Assembly: GCA_034687125.1 (NCBI GenBank)
Contig: JAQGBZ010000009.1
Span: 496,001 to 560,000, forward strand
Length of the DNA: 64,000 bases
Direction of reading: 5' to 3'
Origin: Neelides folsomi
Lineage: Eukaryota > Arthropoda > Collembola > Neelipleona > Neelidae
Of the stretch, positions 62,450-64,000 are shown piece after piece; the first letter of the stretch is position 1, and every line of letters begins with the position of its first letter. Below the pieces are notes generated by a model. The model searched no databases, had not been told where the DNA came from, and saw only the letters and a list, made by a program, of their open reading frames with translations. The position numbers and the translations under genes are program-made.

Positions 62450-64000
62450 CTTTCTTCCCCTTATGGATTTCTCACTTACAACTGGATGGTAATAATGGTC
62501 ACCATTTTGAAATAAATCTGATAATGAAATAAATTTAGCAAATCAATTATAGCTTTTCATGAAAGTGAAAATTGGAGAAAAATTCAAATGGCAATGATTG
62601 AATGAAAAAATGTTGCGTAGTTGTTACTTACATATAAAACGAACTTAACTTTACAAACAATCAATTGCGCAAAGGATTAATCGGATTCGGGATCCAACTG
62701 CTGTTAAAATCTGTAAAATTAATTAAAATTTTCTCAAATAAAATTTCTCCGTCTTCTTCACTTTAACTTTCTGCGAATCTCCTTTGATAGAGCGGCTTTT
62801 AGCACTGAGACAATTTTATTATTTTTTATTATTTATTGCTATGGGAAAAATCATTAATGATGAAATGATGAAGTTTAAAACAATGATATTCATACAACCT
62901 ATTAATATTTCAAAAACTTGCCATGATTTTACTCAATTTGAGTTATTATTACTCAAGTTTAATGAGGAAAGATAATATAACTAACCAAGATAAACAGAAA
63001 AGAGGACAGACAATAATGTTTTGATTTTGGTTCTTTGTCATCTCGAAGGTCTCAATTAGAACATAATTACTCTTATTAGTGTAAATGATTTTAGATCAAT
63101 GAAAAGTGTTATCGTTTAAGGTCACTTAACGCCATTCTTTCAATTTAAATTCATTCCAATACCCATTCATGTACATGAATGAAAATTTGACAAACCATAA
63201 TCGAATTGTATTTAAAATGAAAAGTGTCCCTTTCTGAAGGGCCTTCATCTTTGACCTTTGAGTAAATAATCCTTGAGCTTGAGTCCAATGATGCTAATGG
63301 GGATGATCCAAGAGGACCCTTGGGAATTAAAGTGAGAAATGTGAAACTAACGGGAAAGTGATCTCAATGGGTCAATAGAACATGAGGTGATTAATTACGA
63401 TTGTCGTCTCGGCTGCCCGCTCGACGAGATATGCAGAGTCTGAGGAAGACAATGACGGGGCGTTTGGTGGAGTTTTGTCCGATTCGGAGATCCTTCTATT
63501 TAACCCAATATTTATTTGTCAATCCCAGCGAGGATCCCCCACACAATGATGGATAGATCCTTTTTTTATATGTGTGATCATGAAGGGTAAAACCTGCGAG
63601 AGTTGAATCCTCCTCCCCCGCGTCCTTGAATTTCCACACACCTCAATCATTTCACCTGTGATTCCTCATGCATTAGTCCCAAGAGGATTATTTATTTATT
63701 TAGGTAGTCTAGTAGGAGCTGGAACTGGTCCTAGTCTTTAATTCTAGTTAATCTGTGATTTGTCAATTGGGGAGGATTTGTCATCCGGGGGATCTGGTGC
63801 CAAAGGTATTTTCATTTTCTTATCCACGTTCCTTCCCACATGTATTTTGGGTCCACATGGAGGAACCAGGAACCACATGTTATTATTATTTGGGGGTAAA
63901 AAGTCAATTTGGATAATTGTAAGGAATTAATGGCAATATGATCCTATTCAATTTAGTAAACAACAAATGACCATTCCTTAATAATATTCCACACTTCCTC
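62450..64000. other. Region upstream of UBTD to the window edge
   Basis: Should hold the UBTD promoter and 5' UTR near 62450-62700. The plus-strand frame at 62784-62975 is Ile/Phe/Lys-rich and not gene-like. A slightly GC-richer part at about 63400-63640 shows no readable protein. No gene is called. Confidence 0.5.

Noticed and set aside
1-64000. tRNA/rRNA genes, CRISPR arrays, intact transposons, viral insertions
   Set aside because: I looked for TTCGA-type tRNA loops, regularly spaced direct repeats, terminal inverted repeats and transposase, integrase or reverse-transcriptase motifs, and saw none I could support by eye.

Overview
The window is eukaryotic nuclear DNA, AT-rich, with short spliced introns (often 60-150 nt) and orthologues of universal animal proteins. 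A SMRTER/NCoR co-repressor with an invertebrate-looking cysteine-rich insert, a BICD-related adaptor, UBTD and POLDIP2 point to an animal, most likely an arthropod. A copepod or mite is only a guess. All gene models below were built by hand from reading frame, splice sites and remembered family sequences. In each listed model the exon phases join without a break.

Layout: 1-20,100 is a gene-poor AT-rich desert with no gene I can support. One BICDR-type coiled-coil exon lies at 20,123-20,326 (-). 20,327-23,536 is empty. 23,537-24,415 is CHCHD2 (+), converging on BRF1 (-, 24,770-27,281) across a 20-bp-unit tandem repeat. POLDIP2 (-, 27,754-29,358) lies upstream of BRF1 on the same strand. SMRTER/NCoR (-, 31,114-48,544) has 16 coding exons and a predicted 1,799 aa. 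A C2H2 zinc-finger gene (+, about 42,029-43,803) is nested in its intron 5. Divergent from SMRTER is PRP19 (+, 49,082-51,178), followed by HIRA (+, 51,904-56,738). ORC2 (-, 57,316-59,748) is tail-to-tail with HIRA and head-to-head with THOC7 (+, 60,226-61,290), which converges on UBTD (-, 61,602-62,449). 62,450-64,000 holds no gene I can recognise.

The right half is a compact cluster of mostly housekeeping nuclear genes: transcription (BRF1, SMRTER), chromatin (HIRA), splicing (PRP19), mRNA export (THOC7) and replication (ORC2). There is no sign of operons. Neighbours share intergenic regions of about 0.3-0.7 kb, and two pairs look like bidirectional promoters. Points of note are two GC-AG introns that the models need, the antisense nested zinc-finger gene, the pentamer-built repeat between CHCHD2 and BRF1, a possible in-frame N-terminal extension of ORC2, and the isolated BICDR exon facing a 20-kb desert.
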